In this document: one piece after another, positions 18,044 to 26,603 of the stretch
Layout of the letters: every line of letters starts with the position of its first letter
How positions within the stretch are numbered: the stretch's first letter is position 1
Source of the DNA: Rhizobium sp. Q54
Lineage (GTDB): Bacteria; Pseudomonadota; Alphaproteobacteria; ATCC43930; CGMCC-115725
Assembly (NCBI GenBank): GCA_945861155.1
Contig: CAMATN010000019.1
Coordinates: 1-51,940, forward strand
DNA: 51,940 nucleotides
Reading direction: 5' to 3'
Translations under genes and position numbers: made by a program
Notes under the pieces: generated by a model
What the model was told of the DNA's origin: nothing
Databases searched by the model: none
Seen by the model: only the letters and a program-made list of their open reading frames with translations

Positions 18044-19270
18044 TTGCCGGGGCGTCCGCTCAAGGTGGGCGTGCTTGTCGATCTGGCGCTGACGGACGAT
18101 TCCGGCGGTCATGTCAAATGCTGGCAGCGGCTCGCCGAGGCGGCCGCCGATCATGCCGCCGATCATGCCGACCGGCTTGACCTGACGGTGCATTTCAGCG
18201 GCCCCGCGCCGGCCCGCATCGAGCTGTCGCGATCGGTGCGCTACGTACTGCTGCCGCCGGTGTTCAGCAGCGCGCGGCTGGTCCGCGACGTGCCCGACCA
18301 TACCGATCTGGCGCCGTGGCACCCGCGTCTGGCCCGGGCGCTCGGCGACTACGATGTGATCCACACTACCGATGCGTTCTTCTGCTACGCCCGGACCGCG
18401 ATGCGCTTTGCCCGCAGCCGCGGTGTCCCGGTGGTCAGCTCCATCCACACCAACACCCCCGAATACGCCCGCATCACGACGGAGAAGCTGCTCGAACGCC
18501 TGCTTGGTCGCGGGCGTCTCTACCGCGCGGCGAGCGATTACCTGGGCTTGCCGAAGCGGGTCAGCGGATTGCTCGAACGCCGCCTCGCCACGCACCTCGG
18601 CATGGCCGACACAGGAGACGGACACCGGCATTGCGGCATCGCGCTGCGGCGCGGCATCGATCGCGCGCTCTTCGCCCCCGGTCGGCGCGACCGAGCTTGG
18701 TTCGCACAGCGTTTCGGGTTGCCGCCCGGCCACCTGATCCTCGTTTATGCGGGCAAGCTCAACGCCGGCAAGAATGTGCCGCTGCTCGCGCCGATCGTCG
18801 CTGCGGCGCGCGAAGCCGGGGCGCCGGTGCATCTGTTGTGCGCCGGAGCGGGCGCTGAGCAGGCCGCTCTCCAAGCCGCGCTCGGGCCGGCGTTTACCGG
18901 CGCGGGCCCGCTCGCCCAGGACGAGTTGGCGCGCGCCTATGCCTCGGCCGATCTGTTCCTGTTTCCCTCGACGATCGACGAATGGGGCAATGCCGCGGTC
19001 GAGGCGATGGCCTCGGGGCTGCCGGCGCTGCTCGCCCACGGCAGCGGCGTCGCGACCGCCATGGCCGATTGCGCGGGGCTGCGCGTGCTGCCCGGCGACG
19101 ATCCCCTGCCGTGGGCGGCGACGATCGTCGAACTGGCCGCCGCGCCCGCGCGCCGCGCCGCGATGGGCGAGGCCGCGCGCGCCTATGTCGAGGCACGGGT
19201 GCCAAGCTGGGGCGAGGTGGTGGAAGAAGATCTGCTGCCGGTGTGGCGGGCGGCGGCGGCGCGCCGATGA
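18044..19270 (+). CDS. GT4-family glycosyltransferase
   Basis: About 408 residues with two Rossmann-like halves. The N-terminal half has KVGVLVDLALTDDSGGHVK, YDVIHTTDAFF and SSIHTNTPEYARITTEKLL; the C-terminal half has LILVYAGKLNAGKNVPLL, an ADLFLFPSTIDEWGNAAVEA donor-binding block (the E-x7-E of GT-B retaining enzymes) and ASGLPALLA. It transfers a sugar from a nucleotide donor; acceptor unknown, but an acidic lipid or glycan is likely. No ATG is available near the first strand; TTG at 18044 is the best start. Overlaps the deacetylase gene by 4 nt. Confidence 0.8.
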   Translation: MPGRPLKVGVLVDLALTDDSGGHVKCWQRLAEAAADHAADHADRLDLTVHFSGPAPARIELSRSVRYVLLPPVFSSARLVRDVPDHTDLAPWHPRLARALGDYDVIHTTDAFFCYARTAMRFARSRGVPVVSSIHTNTPEYARITTEKLLERLLGRGRLYRAASDYLGLPKRVSGLLERRLATHLGMADTGDGHRHCGIALRRGIDRALFAPGRRDRAWFAQRFGLPPGHLILVYAGKLNAGKNVPLLAPIVAAAREAGAPVHLLCAGAGAEQAALQAALGPAFTGAGPLAQDELARAYASADLFLFPSTIDEWGNAAVEAMASGLPALLAHGSGVATAMADCAGLRVLPGDDPLPWAATIVELAAAPARRAAMGEAARAYVEARVPSWGEVVEEDLLPVWRAAAARR

Positions 19271-20493
19271 TGCCGGGGATGGGGGGCGCTCGCCGGATAC
19301 TGATCCTGGCGCCGCATCCCGACGACGAGATCGTCGCTTGCGGCATCGCGGCGATGCGCGCCCGGGCGGCCGGTTCGAGGGTTTTCGTGCTGTACTTGAC
19401 GACCGGGGTGCCACCGCGCAGCGGACCGTGGCGCCGGCTCGGCTCGGGCGACACCGTGCGAGTCGCCCGCCGGCGCGGCGAGGCGCTGGCAGCGGCGGCA
19501 TTGCTCGGGCTGGAGCCGGTCGGCTTTTGCGCGACGCCGGCACGTCAGCTGCGCGCCGGGCTTGATGCGGCGGCGATCGCGGTCACCGCGGCGATTGCCG
19601 AATGCGCCGCCGACGCGCTGTGGGTCCCCGCGTTTGAGGGCGCGCACCAGGACCACGACGCCGCCAATGCGCTCGCGGCCACGGTCGCCGACGCTCTGCC
19701 CGTATGGGAATTCGCCGCCTACAATTTCGCCGGCGGGCGCGTCAGGGCGAACCGCTTCACCGACCAGCGCGGCGGCGAGATCGCAATCCAGGCCACGCCC
19801 GCCGAGGTGGAACGCAAACACCGGGCGCTCGGATGCTATGTGTCGGAGCGCGGCAATCTGCGCCATGTGGGGGCCGGGGTTGGGGTCGCGCGCGAGGCGT
19901 GCCGGCCGCTCGCCGTTTATGATTCAGGCCATGATTATCGCGCGCCGCCCCATCGCGGGCGCCTGTTCCGCGAGCGCTTTCAGTGGGTGCCGTGGCGCCA
20001 CCCGCGCGTCGATTTCGATCCGTCCGCCGAAATCTATCGCGACCTCGCGGCCTGGATGGCTGCCCGGCCGCCGCGAGCATCAGGCGCTTCGCCCGATCGC
20101 GTCGAGGCAGCCTTGGAGGATGTAGGCGGCGGCGACGCGGTCGACGATCTCGGCGCGGCGTTTCCGGGTCATGTCGTGGGCGATCATCTCGCGGGTCACC
20201 GCCGCGGTCGACAGCCGCTCGTCCCAGAACGCAACCGGCAGGTCGCGCAGCGCCAGCACGTTGCGGGCGAACTGGCGCACGGATTGGGTGCGCGGGCTGT
20301 CGCCGCCGGCAAGGCTCAACGGCAACCCGATAACGAGGCCGCCGACGCCATGCTTGTCGGCCAGCGCGAAAAGAGCGGCCACGTCATCGCGAAAGCGGCG
20401 GCGCCGGATCGTGTCGAGCGGGCTGGCGATGACGAGCCTGGTATCGCTGAGCGCCAGCCCGATCGTCTTGGTCCCGACATCGAGACCCAATAG
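19267..20493 (+). CDS. PIG-L family deacetylase with antisense read-through tail
   Basis: Residues 1-270 are a PIG-L/LmbE zinc N-deacetylase, the family that removes acetyl groups from GlcNAc-containing lipids, thiols or antibiotics. The zinc motif LAPHPDDE (His17, Asp20) and the second site HQDH (His127, His130) are present. The domain ends at about 20075, but no stop occurs until 20493, so ~137 residues are antisense to ruvX and are unlikely to be meaningful. The ATG overlaps the GT4 stop, so enzyme and transferase are probably made together and act on the same sugar. Confidence 0.8.
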   Translation: MMPGMGGARRILILAPHPDDEIVACGIAAMRARAAGSRVFVLYLTTGVPPRSGPWRRLGSGDTVRVARRRGEALAAAALLGLEPVGFCATPARQLRAGLDAAAIAVTAAIAECAADALWVPAFEGAHQDHDAANALAATVADALPVWEFAAYNFAGGRVRANRFTDQRGGEIAIQATPAEVERKHRALGCYVSERGNLRHVGAGVGVAREACRPLAVYDSGHDYRAPPHRGRLFRERFQWVPWRHPRVDFDPSAEIYRDLAAWMAARPPRASGASPDRVEAALEDVGGGDAVDDLGAAFPGHVVGDHLAGHRRGRQPLVPERNRQVAQRQHVAGELAHGLGARAVAAGKAQRQPDNEAADAMLVGQREKSGHVIAKAAAPDRVERAGDDEPGIAERQPDRLGPDIETQ

Positions 20494-20547
20494 GCGCAGG
20501 CCGGAGGGCACCACTTCCCGCAATTGCCGGGGGTCGCCGAGAAGCAT
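20080..20547 (-). CDS. ruvX: Putative pre-16S rRNA nuclease / Holliday junction resolvase-like (YqgF)
   Basis: A 155-residue RNase H-like nuclease; the family matures the 5' end of 16S rRNA. LLGLDVGTKTIGLALSD carries the first acidic catalytic residue, IGLPLSLAGG follows, and WDERLST plus VDRVAAAYIL complete the site. The ATG at 20547 gives the usual length; the longer open frame adds 30 unsupported residues. It overlaps the read-through tail of the opposite PIG-L frame and lies 62 bp after the crotonase stop codon side of the same strand. Confidence 0.9.
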   Translation of the reverse strand: MLLGDPRQLREVVPSGLRLLGLDVGTKTIGLALSDTRLVIASPLDTIRRRRFRDDVAALFALADKHGVGGLVIGLPLSLAGGDSPRTQSVRQFARNVLALRDLPVAFWDERLSTAAVTREMIAHDMTRKRRAEIVDRVAAAYILQGCLDAIGRSA

Positions 20548-20608
20548 CCGCGACAATAGCCTTTTTTCGGGCCTGGCAGCGAAAACGCGCCGGAATGGCG
20601 CGCGAGGC

Positions 20609-21379
20609 TCAACCCAATGAGCGGCCCTTGCGTGCAATGAATTCGGGGAAGGCGTCCTCGGCCTTGGCGCCGCGCACGATCTCGGTCGTGAAGCGCCGCT
20701 CCTCGGCCCATTGCTGTTCGAGGTCTTGGGTCATCTGTTTCAGCATCAATGTCTTGATGCCCATTACCGCGGCGCGGTTGTTGCCGGCGATCGTGCGCGC
20801 CAGCTCCATCGTCTTTGCCCTGAGCTCGGCGCGCGGCACGAGATGGTTGAGGAGCCCGATGCGGTGGGCTTCCTCGGCGTCCACGATACGGGCCGAGAAC
20901 AGCAGCTCTTTCGCCATCGGCCAGCCGACCTGGTTGGGCAGGGTCCAGGTGCTGTTGATCCGGCCGTAGGCGGCGGCCAGAAAGCGGAACTTGGTGTCCT
21001 CGCAGCCGATCCGCATGTCGAGCGAGGACGCCAGCACCGCCGCGCCGCCATAGGCCAGGCCATTCATCATGCCGATCGTCGGCTTGGCGCAGATGCCGAT
21101 GTCGAGGCTGGCGCGGCCGCTGCGCAGGCGTTCGAGCTCCGCGTCGGAGTGGCGGCGGTCGTCCTCGCGCTGCTCGTGAATATCGCCGCCGGCCGAAAAC
21201 GCGCGGCCAGCGCCGGTGACGACGATACAGCCGATCGAATCGTCGGCGACAAAGCGCTTCATCGCCTCGTGCAATTCGCTGCCCAGCAGCCGGTTCATCG
21301 CGTTGAGCTGGTCGGGCCGGTTCAGCGTCACGATGCCGACGCCGTCTTCCACCTCGACCAGAATGGTTTGGTAGCTCAT
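20609..21379 (-). CDS. Crotonase-fold protein lacking both hydratase glutamates
   Basis: A 256-residue enoyl-CoA hydratase/isomerase superfamily protein. The oxyanion-hole blocks are present (GAGRAFSAGGD and NGLAYGGAAVLASSLDMRIG), as is the C-terminal trimerisation part. The two catalytic glutamates of true hydratases are not: the GGGxE position reads GGAAV, and the PE(x)GxxP position reads AAAYGRINS. It is therefore probably another crotonase activity (isomerase, hydrolase, decarboxylase or ring cleavage). It is followed upstream on the strand by the luciferase-like gene (20-bp gap), a likely operon. Confidence 0.85.
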   Translation of the reverse strand: MSYQTILVEVEDGVGIVTLNRPDQLNAMNRLLGSELHEAMKRFVADDSIGCIVVTGAGRAFSAGGDIHEQREDDRRHSDAELERLRSGRASLDIGICAKPTIGMMNGLAYGGAAVLASSLDMRIGCEDTKFRFLAAAYGRINSTWTLPNQVGWPMAKELLFSARIVDAEEAHRIGLLNHLVPRAELRAKTMELARTIAGNNRAAVMGIKTLMLKQMTQDLEQQWAEERRFTTEIVRGAKAEDAFPEFIARKGRSLG

Positions 21380-21399
21380 CGGGTTACTCCTTCAGTCCT

Positions 21400-22323
21400 T
21401 CAGGCTTTCAGGCCGGTGATTTCGGCCAATGCTTCGAGTTGCTCGGGGTGCCGGCTGACCGGGTTCAGCAGCAAATGGTTGGCGCCCATCGCGATGACCT
21501 CTTCCAGGCGCTCGCGGACCTGCTCCGGGGTGCCGTGGATGCCCGAGAGATCGGTCCCCTCCGGGTTGCGGTAGACCTCGGTGAACCAGCGCAGCAGCTC
21601 GCGCCGCGCCACCTCCGGGCGCTCGTCGACCGCGATGAAGATGCGCTTCGAGATCGGGAAATTGGTCGGGTCGCGCCCCTTCTCCTCGAGCGCCGCGCGC
21701 AGGATCGGGACCGATGCGGCGAATTGCGCGATCGTCGAGCCGCCCGAGCCCATCCAGCCGTCGGCGATGCCGGCGGTACGGCGCACCGCGTTGGGGTGAC
21801 CGACCCCCATCCAGATCGGCGGGTGCGGCTTCTGCACCGGCTTTGGCGCCATCGTCTCGTTGTCGAGATGATAGAACCGGCCTTGGTAGCTGACCTTCTC
21901 CTCGGTCCACAGTGCCCGGATCAGGTCGACTTCTTCGCGGAACCGCGCGACGCGGCCTTCCTCGGGCACCTCGAACTGGCGGTAATGGTGCTCGCGGCCG
22001 AGGCCGATTCCGAGAATCGCCCGGCCGTTGCTGACATAATCGAGCGTCGCCCATTGGTGCGCGACCATCAGCGGGCTGTGCACGGCAAGGACGACGACAG
22101 AGCAGCCGAGACGAATTTTCGAGGTCACCGCCGCGGCGTAGGTCAGCACCACCACGGGATCGAAGCAGAACACGTGATCGAGCGAGTTCTCGGTCACCCA
22201 CAGATCGCGAAAGCCGAGCGCCTCGGCGCGCGTCGCGACCTGTCGTACCACGCCCATGTCGATCGGCTCGGGCGCGCGATGCGGCAGCGACACGCCGAAC
22301 GGGATTTGGTCTTTCAGGGCCAT
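21400..22323 (-). CDS. LLM class flavin-dependent oxidoreductase
   Basis: A 307-residue luciferase-like TIM-barrel protein using FMN or F420. The pattern IPFGVSLPHRAPEPIDM, GFRDLWVTENSLDHVF, IGLGREHHYRQFEVP and PPIWMGVGHPNAVRRTAGIADGW is typical of the F420-type group. The ATG at 22323 (MALKDQIPFG) is preferred over an 18-residue upstream extension that enters a repeat. Likely co-transcribed with the crotonase; reaction unknown. Confidence 0.85.
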   Translation of the reverse strand: MALKDQIPFGVSLPHRAPEPIDMGVVRQVATRAEALGFRDLWVTENSLDHVFCFDPVVVLTYAAAVTSKIRLGCSVVVLAVHSPLMVAHQWATLDYVSNGRAILGIGLGREHHYRQFEVPEEGRVARFREEVDLIRALWTEEKVSYQGRFYHLDNETMAPKPVQKPHPPIWMGVGHPNAVRRTAGIADGWMGSGGSTIAQFAASVPILRAALEEKGRDPTNFPISKRIFIAVDERPEVARRELLRWFTEVYRNPEGTDLSGIHGTPEQVRERLEEVIAMGANHLLLNPVSRHPEQLEALAEITGLKA

Positions 22324-22366
22324 CCGAAAATCCTTTGAAGCCGCTCTCGTTGCGTTGCCGCGCCCG

Positions 22367-22430
22367 TAAGCCCCCACCCTCCCACGGCGTCGCCGTGGGC
22401 CCCTCCCTCCCCCGCTTGCGGGGGAGGGCT
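22367..22430. repeat. GC-rich palindromic repeat, copy 1
   Basis: Starts TAAGCCCCCACCCTCCCAC and ends CCCCTCCCTCCCCCGC-TT-GCGGGGGAGGG. Its complement matches the right two-thirds of the mtaB insertion. Lies just upstream of the luciferase-like gene start. Confidence 0.88.
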
Positions 22431-22453
22431 TTCAGAGCAACGGCCCCAGCGAT

Positions 22454-22494
22454 CTCCCTCCCCCGCAAGCGGGGGAGGGTTGGGGTGGGGGTTT
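22454..22494. repeat. GC-rich palindromic repeat, copy 2 (short)
   Basis: CTCCCTCCCCCGC-AA-GCGGGGGAGGG followed by TTGGGGTGGGGGTTT. Its complement matches the left part of the mtaB insertion. It sits 23 bp from copy 1 in opposite arrangement, together filling most of the gap between the VOC and luciferase-like genes. Confidence 0.88.
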
Positions 22495-22520
22495 GGCAGG
22501 GTTGTGGCGGGAGCTTGCGG

Positions 22521-22874
22521 CTACACCTTTTCGATCAGTTCCATCTGCGCCCCGTCCGGCGCCTCGATGAAGCAGACATGGCGGCCGTTGTTGTTCATCT
22601 CCAACATGATGGCAGCGCCATTGCTGCGCAATTTGGCGATCGCCCCGGCATAGTCGTCGGTCTGCACCGCGATGTGCTCGATCCCCAGATTCTGCTTGCG
22701 CTTCTGCGCCTCGGAGATCGTCGTGACGTTGAGCTGGAGCCCGTGCAGATCGAGCTGAATGTTGCCGTTGGGGGCTTCGTGCTTCATCGTCGCGCCAAAA
22801 TTGTCGACATAGAACTGCGCGGTCTTCTTGGGGTCCGTGGTCTTGATGTGGACGTGCCCGATTTCCATGGCCAT
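22521..22874 (-). CDS. VOC (glyoxalase/dioxygenase superfamily) protein
   Basis: A 117-residue vicinal-oxygen-chelate protein with two beta-alpha-beta-beta-beta modules. Candidate metal ligands are His7 or His9 (IGHVHIKTTD), His67 (LGIEHIAVQTDD) and Glu112 (DGAQMELIEKV). The single-domain length is that of glyoxalase-I-like dimers. The substrate is not evident. On the same strand as the crotonase and luciferase-like genes, separated from them by two hairpin repeats. Confidence 0.85.
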   Translation of the reverse strand: MAMEIGHVHIKTTDPKKTAQFYVDNFGATMKHEAPNGNIQLDLHGLQLNVTTISEAQKRKQNLGIEHIAVQTDDYAGAIAKLRSNGAAIMLEMNNNGRHVCFIEAPDGAQMELIEKV

Positions 22875-22968
22875 GCTCGTCTCCTCCGGTTTGGTTCGCC
22901 GACGCGGCGCCGGCTAGAGCTTGGCAGCACGCAACCGCGAACTCAACGGCGCGATGAGGAGAAATGCG

Positions 22969-24336
22969 ATGAGCGTCACGCGCGACCTGGCCGAGTTTCT
23001 GAGCGCTGTCACGATCGCCGACCTGCCGGCGCAGGCCGTCGATCATGCCGCGATGCTGGTCGCCAGCACGATCGCCAGCGCGGCGATGGGGTCGGGGCTG
23101 CAATCGGCGGCGATCATCCGCGAGATGGCGCGCGAGCGCGGCGGCACCCCGCAAGCCTCGGTGTGGTTTGATAGCGGCGCCAAGCTGCCGATCGGCGACG
23201 CGGCGCAAGTCAACGCGGTGATGAGCGATGCCGCCGCTTCCGACGACAGCGATCTGCGCAACATCGTGCATTGCGGCACGCCGTTGGTCGCAACCGCGCT
23301 GGCCATCGCCGAAGCAAACGGCGCAAGCGGCGAGGAGATGCTGACCGCGATCGTCGTCGGCTATGAGGCGGCCGGGCGCATCATCGATGGGATGCCGAAT
23401 TTCCGGACGCGGGGCTTTCACGGCTCGACCGCCGCGATCTTCGCGGCGGCGGGCGCGGCGGCGCGGCTGCTGCGGCTCGATCCGGCGCAGACCAGCCAGA
23501 CTTTTGCTCTGGCGGCGACCTCGACCGGCGGATTGGTCAAGGCGGCCGATACCAGCGTCGCCCGCGAATACCATGCCGGCCTCGCGACGCTGAACGGGAT
23601 CCAGGCGGCGCGCGCCGCTCAGCGCGGCTTCCGGGCCGAAGAGCGCATCCTCGAAATGCCGCTCGGGTTCTTCGAGGCGTTCGGCGGGGTGGACGGCGTC
23701 GGCGCCGCGGCCGCGGCGACCCGCGATCTCGGCGCCTCATGGGACATCGTGACCGACATGGCGGTCAAGCTGGTGCCCGGCGGCCATCCCTATCACGCGC
23801 TTGCCGAGGCTGCCGCCAACGCCGCGCGCGAGGGGCGGATCGCGGCGGCCGACATCGACAGCATCACCGCGTCCCGGCCGGGCATGACCGCGCTGACGGG
23901 GCCGCTGCATCCGGCCGATCTGATCGACATGGCGCACAGCCCGGCCTATTTCCTCGCGGCCGGCGCCGCCGATCGCGACTTCTCCTGGGCGCACGCGACC
24001 CCGGCCAAGATCGCCGACCCGGTGATCCATGCGCTGATCGACAAGGTTCGGGTCGGTCCCCCGCCGACCGAGGGCGCGGCGCGCTACCGGCAGGGCGCGA
24101 CCGTCACGATCCGCACCCATGACGGGCGCAACGCCACCAGCACCGTTTTCGCGCCGAAAGGCTCCGGCCTTCTCGGTATCGCCTGGGCCGATATCGACGC
24201 CAAGTTTCGCGCCCTTGCGCCCCTTGGCGGGCTGTCGGGCGATCGGATTGAAGCATTGCTCGATCTGATCCACGATATTCGCCGGCTCGAAAGCATTTCC
24301 GGGCTGATCGAACGACTGCGATCGACGCGGCGCTGA
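22969..24336 (+). CDS. MmgE/PrpD family protein
   Basis: A 455-residue protein of the 2-methylcitrate dehydratase/cis-aconitate decarboxylase fold. Typical stretches: DHAAMLVASTIASAAMG, NAVMSDAAASDDSDLRNIVHCGTP, VVGYEAAGRIIDGMPNF, GFHGSTAAIFAAAGAAARL and MAVKLVPGGHPYH. Start at 22969 (MSVTRDLAEFL) has GAGGAGAAA upstream. Context gives no propionate genes (no prpB/prpC), so the substrate is open. Confidence 0.88.
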   Translation: MSVTRDLAEFLSAVTIADLPAQAVDHAAMLVASTIASAAMGSGLQSAAIIREMARERGGTPQASVWFDSGAKLPIGDAAQVNAVMSDAAASDDSDLRNIVHCGTPLVATALAIAEANGASGEEMLTAIVVGYEAAGRIIDGMPNFRTRGFHGSTAAIFAAAGAAARLLRLDPAQTSQTFALAATSTGGLVKAADTSVAREYHAGLATLNGIQAARAAQRGFRAEERILEMPLGFFEAFGGVDGVGAAAAATRDLGASWDIVTDMAVKLVPGGHPYHALAEAAANAAREGRIAAADIDSITASRPGMTALTGPLHPADLIDMAHSPAYFLAAGAADRDFSWAHATPAKIADPVIHALIDKVRVGPPPTEGAARYRQGATVTIRTHDGRNATSTVFAPKGSGLLGIAWADIDAKFRALAPLGGLSGDRIEALLDLIHDIRRLESISGLIERLRSTRR

Positions 24337-24374
24337 TCTGCTCCGCAACCCCCGATCGGGCGGATTGTGCCGGA

Positions 24375-24402
24375 TTGAGTTGAACCGCCGGGATCTTATG
24401 TA
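24375..24402 (+). promoter_or_regulatory. Possible promoter for sucCD
   Basis: TTGAGT (24375-24380), a 16-bp spacer and TATGTA (24397-24402) about 64 bp before the sucC ATG. Weak match, judged by eye. Confidence 0.3.
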
Positions 24403-24465
24403 TAGTCCGCTCCGTTCCGGGGCGCGTGGCGCGCGTCGTTCCACCTATCGGGCCGCGAAAATCGG

Positions 24466-25635
24466 ATGAATATCCACGAATATCAGGCGAAAGAGCTGCT
24501 GGCGAAGTTCGGCGTCGCGGTGCCGGCGGGGGCGGTGGCCTATACCGCGGCGGAGGCGGTCGACGCGGCGCGGCGGCTCGGCGGCAAGATATGGGCGGTC
24601 AAGGCGCAGATCCATGCCGGCGGGCGCGGCAAGGCCGGCGGGGTCAAGCTGGCGCGCTCGGAGGACGAAGTCGGCGCGGCGGCGCGGGCGCTGCTCGGCA
24701 AGAAGCTCGTCACGCACCAGACCGGACCCGAGGGCCAAGACGTGAAGCGCGTCTATGTCGAGGCCGGGTGCGACATCGCGCGCGAACTCTATCTGGCGCT
24801 GTCGATCGATCGCGCCACCGGCCGGATCACGGTGATGGGCGCCGCCGAGGGCGGCATCAACATCGAGGAGCTGGCGGAGAGCGATCCCGGCAAGATTCTG
24901 CGGATGGCGATCGATCCGGCTTCCGGGCTGTCGCCGTTTCATGCGCGGCGGCTCGCCTCCGGGTTCGGCCTCACCGGCGGGCAGGCGACGGCGATGGTCG
25001 GGTTTGTGAGCGCGCTCTATCGCGCGTTCACCGAACTCGACGCCGATCTCCTCGAGATCAATCCGCTGGTGGTGACCGGGTCGGGCGACCTCGTCGCGCT
25101 CGACGCCAAGATCGGGTTCGACGACAACGCGCTGTTCCGCCACCCGGATATCGAAGCCCTGCGCGACGAGGATGAGGAAGACCCGATCGAACTAGAAGCC
25201 GGCAAGCACCAGCTCAATTACGTCAAACTGGACGGCAATATCGGCTGCATGGTCAACGGCGCCGGCCTCGCGATGGCGACGATGGACATCATCAAGCTCT
25301 ATGGCGGCAACCCGGCCAATTTCCTCGATGTCGGCGGCGGCGCGACAAAAGAGCGGGTGACCGTCGCGTTCAAGCTGATCCTGTCGGACCCCAATGTCGA
25401 GGCGATCCTGGTCAACATCTTCGGCGGCATCATGCGCTGCGACGTGATCGCCGAGGGCATCGTCTCGGCGGCCCGCGAGGTCAATCTGCACGTACCGTTG
25501 GTGGTGCGGCTCGAAGGCACCAATGTCGAGCTCGGCCGGCGCATCCTTTCGCAATCCGGGCTGCCGCTGATTGCGGCGGAGAATTTCGAGGATGCCGCGC
25601 GCAAGGTCGTCGCGGCGGCCCAAGAGGCAGCATGA
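24466..25635 (+). CDS. sucC: Succinate-CoA ligase (ADP-forming) beta subunit
   Basis: A 389-residue TCA-cycle enzyme subunit that with SucD makes succinate and ATP from succinyl-CoA. [17 protein letters not shown] begins the ATP-grasp domain; [24 protein letters not shown] and [17 protein letters not shown] are family hallmarks. Malate-CoA ligase (MtkA) is a close relative; the sequence looks like alphaproteobacterial SucC and no serine-cycle genes are near. Thirteen bases separate it from sucD. Confidence 0.94.
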   Translation: MNIHEYQAKELLAKFGVAVPAGAVAYTAAEAVDAARRLGGKIWAVKAQIHAGGRGKAGGVKLARSEDEVGAAARALLGKKLVTHQTGPEGQDVKRVYVEAGCDIARELYLALSIDRATGRITVMGAAEGGINIEELAESDPGKILRMAIDPASGLSPFHARRLASGFGLTGGQATAMVGFVSALYRAFTELDADLLEINPLVVTGSGDLVALDAKIGFDDNALFRHPDIEALRDEDEEDPIELEAGKHQLNYVKLDGNIGCMVNGAGLAMATMDIIKLYGGNPANFLDVGGGATKERVTVAFKLILSDPNVEAILVNIFGGIMRCDVIAEGIVSAAREVNLHVPLVVRLEGTNVELGRRILSQSGLPLIAAENFEDAARKVVAAAQEAA

Positions 25636-25648
25636 TGGAGCACGCGTG

Positions 25649-26572
25649 ATGCCGATCCTCGTCGATGCCGCGACAAGCGTGATCTGCCAGGGGTTCACCG
25701 GCTCGCAGGGCACCTTTCACTCCGAGCAGGCGATCGCTTACGGCACCAGGATGGTCGGCGGCGTGACCCCCGGCAAGGGCGGCACCAAGCACCTCGACCT
25801 GCCGGTGTTCGACACCGTCCACGAGGCGCGCGCGATGACCGGCGCCACCGCGAGCGTCATCTATGTCCCGCCGCCTTACGCCGCCGACGCGATCCTCGAA
25901 GCCTTCGACGCCGGGATCGAACTGGTCGTGTGCATTACCGAGGGCATCCCGGTGATGGACATGGTGCGGGTCAAGCGCGCCCTCGACGGCACAAAAAGCC
26001 GGCTGATCGGGCCGAACTGTCCCGGCGTCATCACGCCCGGCGAATGCAAGATCGGCATCATGCCGGGCCACATCCACCGGCGCGGCCGGGTCGGCATCGT
26101 GTCGCGCTCGGGCACCTTGACCTATGAGGCGGTGGCGCAGACCACCGCCGCCGGGCTCGGGCAATCGAGCTGCGTCGGCATCGGCGGCGACCCCATCCAC
26201 GGGCTCGACTTCATCGATGTCCTCGAGATGTTCCTCGCCGACGACGAGACCGAGGCGATCGTCATGATCGGCGAGATTGGCGGCATGGCCGAGGAGGAGG
26301 GCGCCGCCTTGCTGCGCTCCTCGCGCCGCAAGAAGCCGACCGTCGGCTTTATCGCCGGCGCCGCCGCACCGCCCGGCCGCCGCATGGGCCATGCCGGTGC
26401 GATCATCTCAGGCGGCAAGGGCACCGCCGGCGACAAGATGGAGGCGCTGAGGAGCGCCGGCGTCACGGTCTGCGAATCCCCGGCGGCGATCGGCGCGACG
26501 ATGAAGCAGGTGCTGGGGGGGGTGATCGCAGTCGCACAGGCCGGTCCCGCGCTGCAACAGACCCAATTATAG
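25649..26572 (+). CDS. sucD: Succinate-CoA ligase alpha subunit
   Basis: A 307-residue CoA-binding subunit. [22 protein letters not shown] is the CoA site, [20 protein letters not shown] follows, and His248 in [14 protein letters not shown] is the phosphohistidine that relays phosphate between subunits. ATG at 25649 overlaps a preceding GTG; ATG gives the standard N-terminus. It is convergent with xerC, 31 bp away. Confidence 0.95.
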   Translation: MPILVDAATSVICQGFTGSQGTFHSEQAIAYGTRMVGGVTPGKGGTKHLDLPVFDTVHEARAMTGATASVIYVPPPYAADAILEAFDAGIELVVCITEGIPVMDMVRVKRALDGTKSRLIGPNCPGVITPGECKIGIMPGHIHRRGRVGIVSRSGTLTYEAVAQTTAAGLGQSSCVGIGGDPIHGLDFIDVLEMFLADDETEAIVMIGEIGGMAEEEGAALLRSSRRKKPTVGFIAGAAAPPGRRMGHAGAIISGGKGTAGDKMEALRSAGVTVCESPAAIGATMKQVLGGVIAVAQAGPALQQTQL

Positions 26573-26603
26573 AAAAATTCCGGAATGAGCGGGCGGCTGT
26601 CAG

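Noticed and set aside
24466-26572. Malate-CoA ligase (mtkAB) instead of sucCD
   Set aside because: Sequence reads as alphaproteobacterial SucC/SucD and no serine-cycle genes are adjacent.
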